This document shows positions 7,807-14,220 of a DNA stretch of 31,394 nt, in pieces. A program made the position numbers and the translations under genes. The DNA comes from a virus. The DNA lies in IMG/VR virus record IMGVR_UViG_3300030090_000537, positions 1-31,394 of that record; one strand, written 5' to 3'. The notes beneath the pieces are model-generated. The model saw only the letters and a list, made by a program, of their open reading frames with translations. It had not been told where the DNA came from and ran no database searches. Every line of letters starts with the position of its first letter. The stretch's first letter is position 1.

Positions 7807-9717
7807 TTAATTCCTATAAAGTACATTGCGTATTCCACCACCACCTTTTGCAAAGGCTTGATCAATTTCTTCTTCATCAAATACTGACCAGCCATCATCT
7901 TCTTCTTCTTCTTCTATAATAGGCTCTGGTTCTGGTTCTGGTTCTGGAGGAGGTGGGGGAAGTTCATTTCTTACTCCACCAAGCATACCAATAATGCCTT
8001 CATAAGTTGATGGATTTCTATCTAATCCATAAATTGAAGCTAGTTGTGCTACATTATAGGGACTAACATTACTGGCACCACCATAATAATCTTCATTAAA
8101 AGTATTAATTGCACTGGATGCACCTCCAATATCAACAGGTAAATAGCTTCCCATTGTTTCACGGGCTAAGTTTTTTCTATATTCTGCTAATTCAAAGGGA
8201 TCTGAAGAAGTAGGAGGAGCAGTCATAGAAGGTCTATTCATTGGAAAATCAGGAACAGTATACTTGCTAGGCTGTCCTAGTTTTTCAAGATATAGTTCCA
8301 TTGCTGATTTTTCTTTTGCCTGACCACCTTCATTTCTATAAACCATACCACCTGCTGATCTATATTTTAACATATCTTCAACAGCAGCAAGATTTGCTTG
8401 ACGGCGTTTTTCTTCTTCAATTTCTGCTCTTACTTTTTCTAAAATATCCCTTCTACGATCGGCTTCAGTTTCCGTTTTAGGACCAAGAGAATATTTTCCA
8501 AGAGAATATTTTCCAAGAGAATATGTATCACTGGGTTGTGCAGCAAAAGCATAACTAAGATCAGCAGGTGATAATGCTCTACCGGGTTCTCTTGACCAAG
8601 CCATACCAATATCATCAGGTGATAATGCTCTACCGGGTTCTCTTGACCAAGCCATACCAATATCATCAGGTGCTAAGTCTCTACCTTGTTCTCTTGACCA
8701 AGCCATACCAATATCATCAGGTGCTAAGTCTCTACCTTGTTCTCTTGACCAAGCCATACCAATATCATCAGGTGCTAATGTAGTTACTGCAGTTTGTGCT
8801 GGACTAGTACCTAAAGCTATTGCAGTTTGTGCTGCACTTGGACTAAACTCACCAATACCTGCACGACCTGAAAGATTTTTATCAGAACCAGCTAATCTAG
8901 AAAGTGTTTGACTAGTTGAAGGATTTCTTGAGAATGCACTAACTAAACTATCTTTTGCTTTACCAAACAAACCACTAAGACCACCTAGTTCATCTATAGT
9001 TTTACCAAGTTGTATTGTTGGACTAAGTTCCATAGCAGCTTTACCTAGTTGTCCACCAAGCGCACTCCACTTATCAGCACCTGTATAGGTATAGTTACCA
9101 AATTTATCCACAGCTACTTGTGCATCAAGGTCTTTAGCTGCAAGTTCTTTATTTAGTGCCGCAGCATCTCTTTGATTTGATATATCAATAGAACGATCAA
9201 GCTTATCAAAATATCCTAAGTCTTGTCTTTCATTATATCCAATTAAACCTAAATCTTCTAATTTATCTATTTCTTCCATAGATAAACCTATACCACCATC
9301 AATATCACCAATAGCTTGTCCAGATAAATTTGCAGAAGCCATATCTGCAGCAGCTTGTCCAGCACTTGCTTGAGCTTCAGGATTTGCTCCTGCTGCCGCC
9401 GCTGCCGCTGCTGCTGCATCTGCTGCTGCCATTGCCTCTGCTGCTTGATCAGCAGTTAAACCAGTATCTTCACCATAACCTTGTGGATCACCTTGTATCC
9501 CTTGACCCATAGATGGACCTGCTTTTTCTCCTGTAATTTGACCAAGTTCTGCATCATCCCTATCTCTAGCAGTTTGGGTATTATTACCATCACCATCAGG
9601 ACCATCACCATCACCACCAAAGCAGCAATGTTGAAGTTCATATTCATTGAAGTAGTTTAACCACGGCTGTTTAGCAGGGCCATCATTCCACATTTGTTTT
9701 TTAAATTCTTTCAACAT
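7807..9717 (-). CDS. Large Ala-rich protein with 17-residue tandem repeats, 636 aa
   Basis: The product has an N-terminal Gly/Asp-rich part, then an Ala-rich low-complexity stretch (about residues 90-135), a helical middle, five tandem 17-residue units around residues 313-398 (four near-identical LAPDDIGMAWSREQGRD-type units and one decayed), three SLGKY units, a charged coiled coil, a GGMVYRNEGGQ segment, a Pro/Glu run and a Gly-rich C-terminus ending IRNVLYRN. I do not recognise the family. Its place between the acyltransferase and portal, and its length, suggest an internal virion or ejection protein. The start codon overlaps the upstream gene by 17 nt. Confidence 0.7.
   Translation of the reverse strand: MLKEFKKQMWNDGPAKQPWLNYFNEYELQHCCFGGDGDGPDGDGNNTQTARDRDDAELGQITGEKAGPSMGQGIQGDPQGYGEDTGLTADQAAEAMAAADAAAAAAAAAGANPEAQASAGQAAADMASANLSGQAIGDIDGGIGLSMEEIDKLEDLGLIGYNERQDLGYFDKLDRSIDISNQRDAAALNKELAAKDLDAQVAVDKFGNYTYTGADKWSALGGQLGKAAMELSPTIQLGKTIDELGGLSGLFGKAKDSLVSAFSRNPSTSQTLSRLAGSDKNLSGRAGIGEFSPSAAQTAIALGTSPAQTAVTTLAPDDIGMAWSREQGRDLAPDDIGMAWSREQGRDLAPDDIGMAWSREPGRALSPDDIGMAWSREPGRALSPADLSYAFAAQPSDTYSLGKYSLGKYSLGPKTETEADRRRDILEKVRAEIEEEKRRQANLAAVEDMLKYRSAGGMVYRNEGGQAKEKSAMELYLEKLGQPSKYTVPDFPMNRPSMTAPPTSSDPFELAEYRKNLARETMGSYLPVDIGGASSAINTFNEDYYGGASNVSPYNVAQLASIYGLDRNPSTYEGIIGMLGGVRNELPPPPPEPEPEPEPIIEEEEEDDGWSVFDEEEIDQAFAKGGGGIRNVLYRN
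8525..8779 (-). repeat. 51-bp in-frame tandem repeat, 5 units
   Basis: Five consecutive 51-bp units lie inside the 636-aa gene. Units at 8576, 8627, 8678 and 8729 are nearly identical and differ mainly in alternating pairs (GREQ/GREP and D/A endings), while the 8525 unit is diverged. The pairing pattern suggests successive duplications. Each unit encodes 17 residues containing DDIGMAWSRE. Confidence 0.95.
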
Positions 9718-10108
9718 TATTCACCCTATTGCTCCCCAACCGTTTAAAATTAACTTTATTTGGTAATCCTAATTTTTTTCTTAGGTTATCCAATCTCTTA
9801 ATTGCAATACGTGTACCACCAAAAGGACATATCACATCTATCAACCAAAGGTTATCTCCACTGTTCCAATCATATGGTTGAATTTTTCTTGTTTTATTTT
9901 TATAACCTTCTTCAGCTTCTTCTGGTAACATTGCCCAACTTGCATAACAGAGTGGAACTTCTTCATCTACATATATTCTGTATTGGTTTAACTTTAGTGG
10001 TGGTATAACCAATCGCTGTATATCTTTTATAGTCCAGTTCTCATGTTTGTTAGACAATGATAATATAAATAATACCTTTTCTAAATCACTTTGATAATCG
10101 TGTTGCAA
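9701..10108 (-). CDS. HlyC-type toxin-activating lysine acyltransferase, 135 aa
   Basis: HlyC-family enzymes move a fatty acyl group from acyl-ACP to lysine side chains of RTX protoxins. Here the HlyC landmarks are all present: the catalytic His in NKHENW (residue 22; HlyC His23), IPPLKLNQYRIYVDEEVPLCYASWA (matching NVLPAI..NQY and VAYCSWA), and YDWNSGDNLWLIDVICPFGG with the catalytic Asp (residue 91; HlyC Asp92). No in-frame ATG precedes the conserved core. I chose TTG at 10108 because it gives the HlyC spacing and follows AGAAGAG; a TTG at 10153 would overlap the holin-like gene by 68 nt. No RTX toxin gene is visible, so the substrate is unknown. It lies between the holin-like and 636-aa genes. 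Confidence 0.85.
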   Translation of the reverse strand: MQHDYQSDLEKVLFILSLSNKHENWTIKDIQRLVIPPLKLNQYRIYVDEEVPLCYASWAMLPEEAEEGYKNKTRKIQPYDWNSGDNLWLIDVICPFGGTRIAIKRLDNLRKKLGLPNKVNFKRLGSNRVNNVERI

Positions 10109-10379
10109 TAATCTCTTCTGCCTTTGGTAGTAATCTAATACCACAATATCCAATCATGAATGCTATGGCTGGACCCCAAGTCATATCCAAGGCCCAATGT
10201 TTCATTATGGGTGGTATAAACCATTCTGCGGCTATCCACCCCACTATAATTGCCAGACCAACATCTTTTATAGCGGTCCAATTAAAATTCTTTTTTGTTA
10301 ATACATTGGTTGCACCGCCTACTCCACTGGAAAGAATACAACATGTTTTAGCTCCAAGCGTTTGAATTAACCACTCCAT
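10086..10379 (-). CDS. Small membrane protein, candidate holin, 97 aa
   Basis: The product has two clear hydrophobic segments (about residues 38-58, DVGLAIIVGWIAAEWFIPPIM, and 67-84, TWGPAIAFMIGYCGIRLL) and a weaker N-terminal one (about 8-24), then a charged C-terminal tail. Size, 2-3 membrane spans and a basic tail fit phage holins, which hole the inner membrane at lysis. It is the first gene after its own late promoter and sits directly downstream of terL. The ribosome binding site AGGGAGA is good. The known lysin candidate is far away on the other strand, so the holin call is based on topology only. Confidence 0.55.
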   Translation of the reverse strand: MEWLIQTLGAKTCCILSSGVGGATNVLTKKNFNWTAIKDVGLAIIVGWIAAEWFIPPIMKHWALDMTWGPAIAFMIGYCGIRLLPKAEEIIATRLSK

Positions 10380-10433
10380 TGTTTGTCTCCCTATTAGATT
10401 GTTACCATATAAAACCTATTTTTGTTATATACT

Positions 10434-10462
10434 ATTATACCATACTTTTTACCGCAATGCAA
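10434..10462 (-). promoter_or_regulatory. Late promoter before the holin-like gene
   Basis: TTGCAT (10457-10462) is 17 nt from TATAAT (10434-10439) on the minus strand, with an extended -10 TG. The -35 box begins just after the terL stop codon. It matches the promoter at 4503-4531 in the boxes, in the AAAAAGTATGG spacer end and in the bases after the -10. Predicted start is near 10427, about 48 nt before the ATG. Confidence 0.85.
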
Positions 10463-10463
10463 G

Positions 10464-12008
10464 TTAAAATGTCCAATAAGTCTTTTTCTTCTCTGTTACT
10501 TCATCATCATACTCTGGATCATCGGGGTGTGTTAGGTGCCAAGACTCCTTCATATAGTGTATAGCCATTGTCATGGCATCCACTTGGTCATCGTGTGCTG
10601 CATTGGGAAACCTTAGTAATTCTTCAATCAGTTCGTCTGACCATTTCTTATTACTTGGTATCCACATTCTACCAGCTTCTATGATGGGTGAAGCCGCATA
10701 TACTCTGGATACCTTATCTCTATCTGGATTATACTCCAGTACAGGTAGTCCACCTCTACGCATATCCTGTATCAGAGACTGTCCACTTGCCTTCTTCTCC
10801 ACCATACACACGTCTGGCCTGTGTTCATCATAAAGTTTCTGTGCAAGCTTTCTCAGTTCTGGATATTCAAACCTGCCACGTATATTTCCCAATAATATCA
10901 GATTAGGAGTAAAGTCTTCATATCCTTTTTCATCCTGATCATACATGGAAAAGATACCCCATGTTTGTATAACACTATAATCAGCCGTAGTCTTGGTAGA
11001 GAATGCTGTATCATAGGTTTGTATTATAAAATCACAGGTAGGTGGCTCTTCATAGTCCCAATGTTTAAGCCATCTCTTTTTTATAATACCTCCTTCTTCT
11101 GGAGTGGGGTCTTGCATGTAGAGAGCATTCCAATATCGACTACCATTACTGGCCTTGATCTCACTCTCATCCATTCTTAGAACGGCATCACTCTTCCATT
11201 CAGGAAAGTAACTAGATCCTACAGGTAAGTCAAGCAATTGCGCTGCTTCTTCGTCCACCCATGCAGGTATTCTAATCACTTCCCAAGGGATCGTTTCAAA
11301 CTCTCCCATATTCTCCTGTTGTTTTAGTAGCCAGCCACAGAGATCATCATAGTGGTAGCGTGTATTGATTATAACTATAGAACCATTAGGCATAATACGG
11401 GTTCTTAGTCCAGCAGGATACCATTCTTTAATATATTTTCTACCTGATGCACTGATTGCGTCCTCTTCAGACATTACATCGTCCAGTATAGCAATATGTG
11501 CGCCACGTCCAGCTATTTGAGAGCGTACACCAGCAGCATAGTAGGTTCCATTCTGGTTTGTCTTCCACTTGCCAGCGGCTCTTACGTCGCTTCTTAAAGA
11601 GACTCCTTTAAATATCTTTTGAAATTCTTCTGTATTGACAATATCCCTTACAGATCGACCAAAATCAGAGGATAACTGGTCACTATGGGAGACAGTCAGT
11701 ATTTCATGTGTAGGATTTTTACCAATATACCAAGCAGGAAACAATTTTGAGCAGATAACAGACTTTGAAGACCGTGGTGGAAGAAAGACCATCAGTCGTT
11801 TTGTTTTACCAGACTCTAAATCTTTTAATTTATTAGAAATAAGTTCAATATGTTTACCCATACGCCAATCAGAGACAAGCATAGGAGCCATCATTCTAAC
11901 AAATGTGAGAAAATCACTATTAGATTCTTGATTTACTTTAATATCTAGTAAATCTTTTAAGTTAATAAAGGGTTTTAGGTACTCGTTAGTACTTTCTAGT
12001 AATTCCAT
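10464..12008 (-). CDS. terL: Terminase large subunit
   Basis: TerL is the ATP-driven motor and nuclease that packages DNA through the portal. The ATPase domain shows a Walker A-type LPPRSSKS (77-84), a Walker B IAILDD (172-177) and a coupling motif NTRYH (215-219). The C-terminal RNase H-like nuclease has Asp333 in QTYDTAFS, Glu404 in MVEKKASGQ and Asp473/474 in AAHDDQVDA, matching the usual acidic triad. At 514 aa it is full length. No ribosome binding site precedes the ATG, and the predicted transcript begins only 1-2 nt before it. No small terminase gene was identified in the window. Confidence 0.95.
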   Translation of the reverse strand: MELLESTNEYLKPFINLKDLLDIKVNQESNSDFLTFVRMMAPMLVSDWRMGKHIELISNKLKDLESGKTKRLMVFLPPRSSKSVICSKLFPAWYIGKNPTHEILTVSHSDQLSSDFGRSVRDIVNTEEFQKIFKGVSLRSDVRAAGKWKTNQNGTYYAAGVRSQIAGRGAHIAILDDVMSEEDAISASGRKYIKEWYPAGLRTRIMPNGSIVIINTRYHYDDLCGWLLKQQENMGEFETIPWEVIRIPAWVDEEAAQLLDLPVGSSYFPEWKSDAVLRMDESEIKASNGSRYWNALYMQDPTPEEGGIIKKRWLKHWDYEEPPTCDFIIQTYDTAFSTKTTADYSVIQTWGIFSMYDQDEKGYEDFTPNLILLGNIRGRFEYPELRKLAQKLYDEHRPDVCMVEKKASGQSLIQDMRRGGLPVLEYNPDRDKVSRVYAASPIIEAGRMWIPSNKKWSDELIEELLRFPNAAHDDQVDAMTMAIHYMKESWHLTHPDDPEYDDEVTEKKKTYWTF

Positions 12009-12015
12009 AGGTACT

Positions 12016-12044
12016 ATTATACACTATTTTGTTCTCCAATGCAA
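12016..12044 (-). promoter_or_regulatory. Promoter directly before terL
   Basis: On the minus strand TTGCAT (12039-12044), 17 nt, then TATAAT (12016-12021). The expected start is about 12009-12010, next to the terL ATG at 12008, so the message would be essentially leaderless unless longer transcripts also exist. Confidence 0.8.
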
Positions 12045-12079
12045 CTATTAAATTAAAATAATTATAAATAATATAAATT

Positions 12080-12101
12080 AAAGTAACTTTAAAGTAACTT
12101 T
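12080..12101. repeat. Tandem 11-bp palindromes AAAGTAACTTT x2
   Basis: Two exact head-to-tail copies of AAAGTAACTTT, itself a 5+1+5 palindrome, lie 36 bp upstream of the -35 box of the terL promoter. Spacing of one helical turn suggests a dimeric regulator binding side by side, perhaps to control the late promoter. Confidence 0.7.
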
Positions 12102-12104
12102 ATA

Positions 12105-12186
12105 GCCGCCCCAAAGGTTTTGAGGAGAAGTCCGTAATTTTTTAAAAATATTTGTCAGTGCTGTTTTATATATATGCTGGGGCGGC
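12105..12186. repeat. GC-rich 9-bp inverted repeat with AT-rich spacer
   Basis: GCCGCCCCA (12105-12113) and TGGGGCGGC (12178-12186) are perfect inverted arms around 64 AT-rich bases. On the plus strand the second arm is followed by ACATTTTTT, so it could end leftover rightward transcription; the long loop makes a simple terminator doubtful. It stands out from the AT-rich surroundings. Confidence 0.5.
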
Positions 12187-12275
12187 ACATTTTTTCCCCG
12201 TGGGTGTCATGCGAGACTTTATAATTGCCGAATTTTTAAAAATAACAGATACCTTATAAATATATATCCCAAACT

Positions 12276-12292
12276 TTCTAGAAATTCTAGAA
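12276..12292. repeat. TTCTAGAA-A-TTCTAGAA palindrome, copy 1
   Basis: The 17-bp element lies in the divergent control region, the only copy not placed directly before a gene. It is flanked by AAACT and GAATTATAG. Confidence 0.9.
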
Positions 12293-12453
12293 GAATTATA
12301 GAGAATGCCGCTATATATCATCCTTCCCGTCTCTATAATGCCGCACCATGCCAGCCAAACCCTAGCAAATCCACCATTTTTATATTATATATAGTCCCAA
12401 AAACTAGGCATTTTATATCAGATATAGATGATATATAGCCAAAACTAGCCTCG

Positions 12454-12543
12454 TAAGTCATTGAAAACATTGAACAAAATCCATAATAAACGATCATCAT
12501 TTACTAAATTATCAAAAACTAAGTCATTGAAAACATTGAACAA
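12454..12543. repeat. 24-bp direct repeat pair with CATTGAA iterons
   Basis: Two identical 24-bp copies (12454-12477 and 12520-12543, beginning TAAGTCATTGAAAACATTGA) are 66 bp apart. Each contains two CATTGAA words with 9-bp spacing, giving four words in total. They lie upstream of the first early gene and supply TTGAAA/TTGAAC -35-like boxes, so they may bind an activator, a repressor or a replication initiator. Confidence 0.85.
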
Positions 12544-12583
12544 TTTATCACGAATTGACTATATTTTTTAATTCGGTTACTTT
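12536..12583 (+). promoter_or_regulatory. Rightward early promoter elements
   Basis: Two overlapping sigma70-type options exist: TTGAAC (12536) with an 18-nt spacer to TATATT (12560-12565), and TTGACT (12555) with a 17-nt spacer to TACTTT (12578-12583). Both would drive the right arm starting at 12640. Neither is a perfect match, so the exact start is uncertain. Confidence 0.5.
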
Positions 12584-12589
12584 TTAAAC

Positions 12590-12606
12590 ATCATCAATTT
12601 GATGAT
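12590..12606. promoter_or_regulatory. Operator-like palindrome ATCATCAA-T-TTGATGAT
   Basis: A perfect 8+1+8 palindrome lies where transcription from the TTGACT promoter would start (about 12590), 34 bp before the first early ATG. It could be a repressor site or a 5' hairpin in the early mRNA. Confidence 0.65.
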
Positions 12607-12639
12607 ACATTTTTAAACTTAAAAAAAGGAATTAAGACC

Positions 12640-13290
12640 ATGACCAACTTAATAAACGACATAAATAAAGACTGGAAAAAATTCGACAACAATCAACAAA
12701 CTACTTTTTTAAAGTCTATAGGTTATAAAGTAGTAAAAAAAGAATTGGTTGCATCTTTAGAAGATAATTCAGTTTCATTGGTAGACATTACCGCCAAACA
12801 ACTAAACAAAATTAAAAAGACCGTTGGTTTTGATAACTGGTCGCAAAAACAAGTTAATGCCTACGATAAAGAAAACGGCACAAACTACGGTGAGCTACTA
12901 CAAGGTATCTCATGTCCTACGGCTCGCAATACCATGCGCTCCGATATCCTCTGGTATTCTGAATATAAAAAGGAAGCTTTAACAGTATTAGAGGAACGCA
13001 TTGAAAAAGACAAAAAGACTAGTTCTTTATCTTCACTAAAAAAGCACACAACCGCCGCTATTAAGAAACTTGAAAAAGAAATTGCAGACGCTAACGAAAC
13101 AACAGAGGCAGAGACAACAGAGCCAGAGGCAGAGGCAGAGACTGCGGAAATAATTAAACCAGCCTCGGAAGAGGAATATGCAAAAGCTATAATCCTAATG
13201 TTGAAAGATGCTAAAAAAGCTGGCAAGGACACAAAAGCAATTATTCAGATGATGGGTGACATGCTAAAAGCTGAAAAGCTAAACAAGTAA
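12640..13290 (+). CDS. First early gene, unknown, 216 aa
   Basis: The product begins MTNLINDINKDWKKF and has a folded-looking N-terminal half (to about residue 125), a basic helix, then a low-complexity Thr/Glu/Ala stretch (about 150-175, repeated AETTEPEAEAE) and a helical Lys-rich C-terminus. There is no membrane segment or known motif. As the first gene of the early arm, with a purine-rich AAAAAAAGGAATTAAG leader, it is a candidate for a host-takeover or regulatory protein. The family is not recognised. Confidence 0.7.
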   Translation: MTNLINDINKDWKKFDNNQQTTFLKSIGYKVVKKELVASLEDNSVSLVDITAKQLNKIKKTVGFDNWSQKQVNAYDKENGTNYGELLQGISCPTARNTMRSDILWYSEYKKEALTVLEERIEKDKKTSSLSSLKKHTTAAIKKLEKEIADANETTEAETTEPEAEAETAEIIKPASEEEYAKAIILMLKDAKKAGKDTKAIIQMMGDMLKAEKLNK

Positions 13291-13298
13291 TCAGAGGC

Positions 13299-13334
13299 TA
13301 GGGAATGCTTGCAAGACTTCGTGAGCGTTCCCTA
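13299..13334 (+). promoter_or_regulatory. Hairpin after the first early gene
   Basis: TAGGGAATGCT (13299-13309) pairs with AGCGTTCCCTA (13324-13334), 11 bp with one U-G pair and a 14-nt loop. No T-run follows, so it is either a weak terminator or an mRNA end/processing hairpin. It is followed 3 nt later by palindrome copy 2. Confidence 0.6.
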
Positions 13335-13337
13335 AAC

Positions 13338-13354
13338 TTCTAGAATTTCTAGAA
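13338..13354. repeat. TTCTAGAA-T-TTCTAGAA palindrome, copy 2
   Basis: This copy has T in the centre, so it is the reverse orientation of the others. It ends 2 nt before the -35 box of the promoter at 13357. Confidence 0.9.
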
Positions 13355-13356
13355 AC

Positions 13357-13385
13357 TTGCAACATTAATTTAAATATGTTATAAG
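13357..13385 (+). promoter_or_regulatory. Promoter next to palindrome copy 2
   Basis: TTGCAA (13357-13362), 17-nt spacer, TATAAG (13380-13385). Transcription would start near 13392, about 30 nt before the small membrane gene at 13422. The adjacent palindrome is well placed as an activator or repressor site. Confidence 0.65.
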
Positions 13386-13421
13386 TTTGTATAAATTCAG
13401 AAACTAGGAGGAATTAAGAAA

Positions 13422-13595
13422 ATGCGTTCTAAAAAATTAGCTATTATTTTTGGTATAATCTGTTTAATTTATCTAGCATTAGGACTACATAACCACATTC
13501 ACAATGGCGGTCTTGACAGCATAGAATTTGCGTCTATACTTGGGGCTGTACTGTTTGGCGTTAGTTCATTAGTGATGATATTTAAAAAAGATTAA
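13422..13595 (+). CDS. Small two-span membrane protein, 57 aa
   Basis: After a short basic N-terminus (MRSKK) come two hydrophobic segments, about residues 6-22 (LAIIFGIICLIYLALGL) and 38-54 (SILGAVLFGVSSLVMIF), joined by a His/Asn/Gly loop, ending KKD. The ribosome binding site AGGAGGAATTAAG is strong. Early placement suggests an inner-membrane protein acting on the host, such as superinfection exclusion, but nothing specific can be shown. Confidence 0.7.
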   Translation: MRSKKLAIIFGIICLIYLALGLHNHIHNGGLDSIEFASILGAVLFGVSSLVMIFKKD

Positions 13596-13603
13596 TTATA
13601 AAC

Positions 13604-13620
13604 TTCTAGAAATTCTAGAA
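13604..13620. repeat. TTCTAGAA-A-TTCTAGAA palindrome, copy 3
   Basis: It begins 8 nt after one stop codon and ends 17 nt before the next ATG (13638), immediately upstream of the GAAAGGAAAG ribosome binding site. An RNA hairpin of 8 bp with a 3-nt loop could form there. Confidence 0.9.
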
Positions 13621-13637
13621 ACTTGAAAGGAAAGAAA

Positions 13638-13865
13638 ATGTCAAATTTAAAACCAATCGCAAGTAATATGAAGGAGTTAATTGTTAATGGTGTATCAATT
13701 CTATTTAGTTATGAAACACCCGTTGCCGGATGGGATAACGAGGGAGCATTTAAAACAGAGGAAAAGTATTCAAAAACGACAACAAGACACGTTAATAAAT
13801 ACTTAGGCGGAAAAGATATAGGCCGTACAGTATCGCAAGAATATATCAATAACCTAGTATCATAA
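13638..13865 (+). CDS. Small conserved phage protein, 75 aa
   Basis: I start at the ATG after AAAGGAAAG; an in-frame TTG 15 nt earlier lies inside that site. The product has ASNMKELIVNGVSILFSYETPVAGW followed by TTTRHVNKYLGG, a pattern I recall from small phage proteins of unknown function (SYxTPVA...TTxxHxNK). It is predicted soluble and beta-rich at the start. No catalytic motif is seen. Confidence 0.7.
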   Translation: MSNLKPIASNMKELIVNGVSILFSYETPVAGWDNEGAFKTEEKYSKTTTRHVNKYLGGKDIGRTVSQEYINNLVS

Positions 13866-13880
13866 ACTGGTTTACATATA

Positions 13881-13908
13881 GGGCAGTATGTGTCACAATG
13901 TACTGCCT
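13881..13908 (+). promoter_or_regulatory. Intergenic hairpin
   Basis: GGGCAGTA (13881-13888) pairs with TACTGCCT (13901-13908), 8 bp with one G-U pair and a 12-nt loop, in the short gap between two small genes. No T-run follows, so an mRNA stabilising or processing role is more likely than termination. Confidence 0.5.
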
Positions 13909-13939
13909 CAATATGCAAATTAGATAGGACTAAAACACA

Positions 13940-14209
13940 ATGGCAAAAGCTAAACCATACTACGGAAATTTTAACCCTAATAAATTGTTAAAACCTAGAC
14001 AAAATTATGATAATGTTTATACTGCACCAGATAACACGATTAAAAATTTAGACGGTAATCATGTTGTGGATAGTCAGCAAATTAATCTAATGCGGCTTGA
14101 CCATTTAACCAAAATGTACAACAAACATAAAAGGGAACAATGGTTTAAAAATAGAGATTATAATAAATGGATAGATAACACTTGCAATGAATTAGAAAAA
14201 CTGTTATAA
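13940..14209 (+). CDS. Unknown small protein, 89 aa
   Basis: The product starts MAKAKPYYGNFNPNKLLKPRQNY and continues with a polar middle and a basic helical C-terminal half (LDHLTKMYNKHKREQWFKNRDYNKW). It is rich in Asn, Lys and Tyr and has no membrane segment. Possible nucleic-acid contact is suggested only by charge. It precedes the long inverted repeat at 14221. Confidence 0.6.
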   Translation: MAKAKPYYGNFNPNKLLKPRQNYDNVYTAPDNTIKNLDGNHVVDSQQINLMRLDHLTKMYNKHKREQWFKNRDYNKWIDNTCNELEKLL

Positions 14210-14220
14210 ACTTATAGAAA

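Larger units (their letters stand above)
12009..12639. promoter_or_regulatory. 631-base divergent control region
   Basis: I see no credible gene here. The AT-rich region separates the leftward late and rightward early arms. From left to right it holds the terL promoter, a tandem palindrome pair, a long-range GC-rich inverted repeat, one TTCTAGAA palindrome, a pair of diverged repeats (12388-12409 and 12432-12450, TATATAG..CCAAAA.CTAG), a 24-bp direct repeat pair, rightward promoter elements and an operator-like palindrome. A replication origin is possible but not shown by the sequence alone. Confidence 0.7.

Noticed and set aside
8568-8783. Rightward repetitive frame opposite the 51-bp repeats
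   Set aside because: It is a by-product of the 51-bp tandem repeat in the opposite frame.
10106-10153. Longer N-terminus for the HlyC-like protein
   Set aside because: The extra 15 residues would overlap the holin-like gene by 68 nt and have no HlyC counterpart. The shorter TTG start gives the HlyC spacing to the catalytic His.
12105-12186. Rho-independent terminator in the divergent region
   Set aside because: The inverted arms are separated by 64 nt, too long for a simple terminator hairpin, so I listed it only as an inverted repeat.
12461-12489. TTGAAA-17-TAATAA as an early promoter
   Set aside because: Its -10 box is poor. The direct repeats explain the sequence, and better-matching elements lie downstream at 12536-12583.
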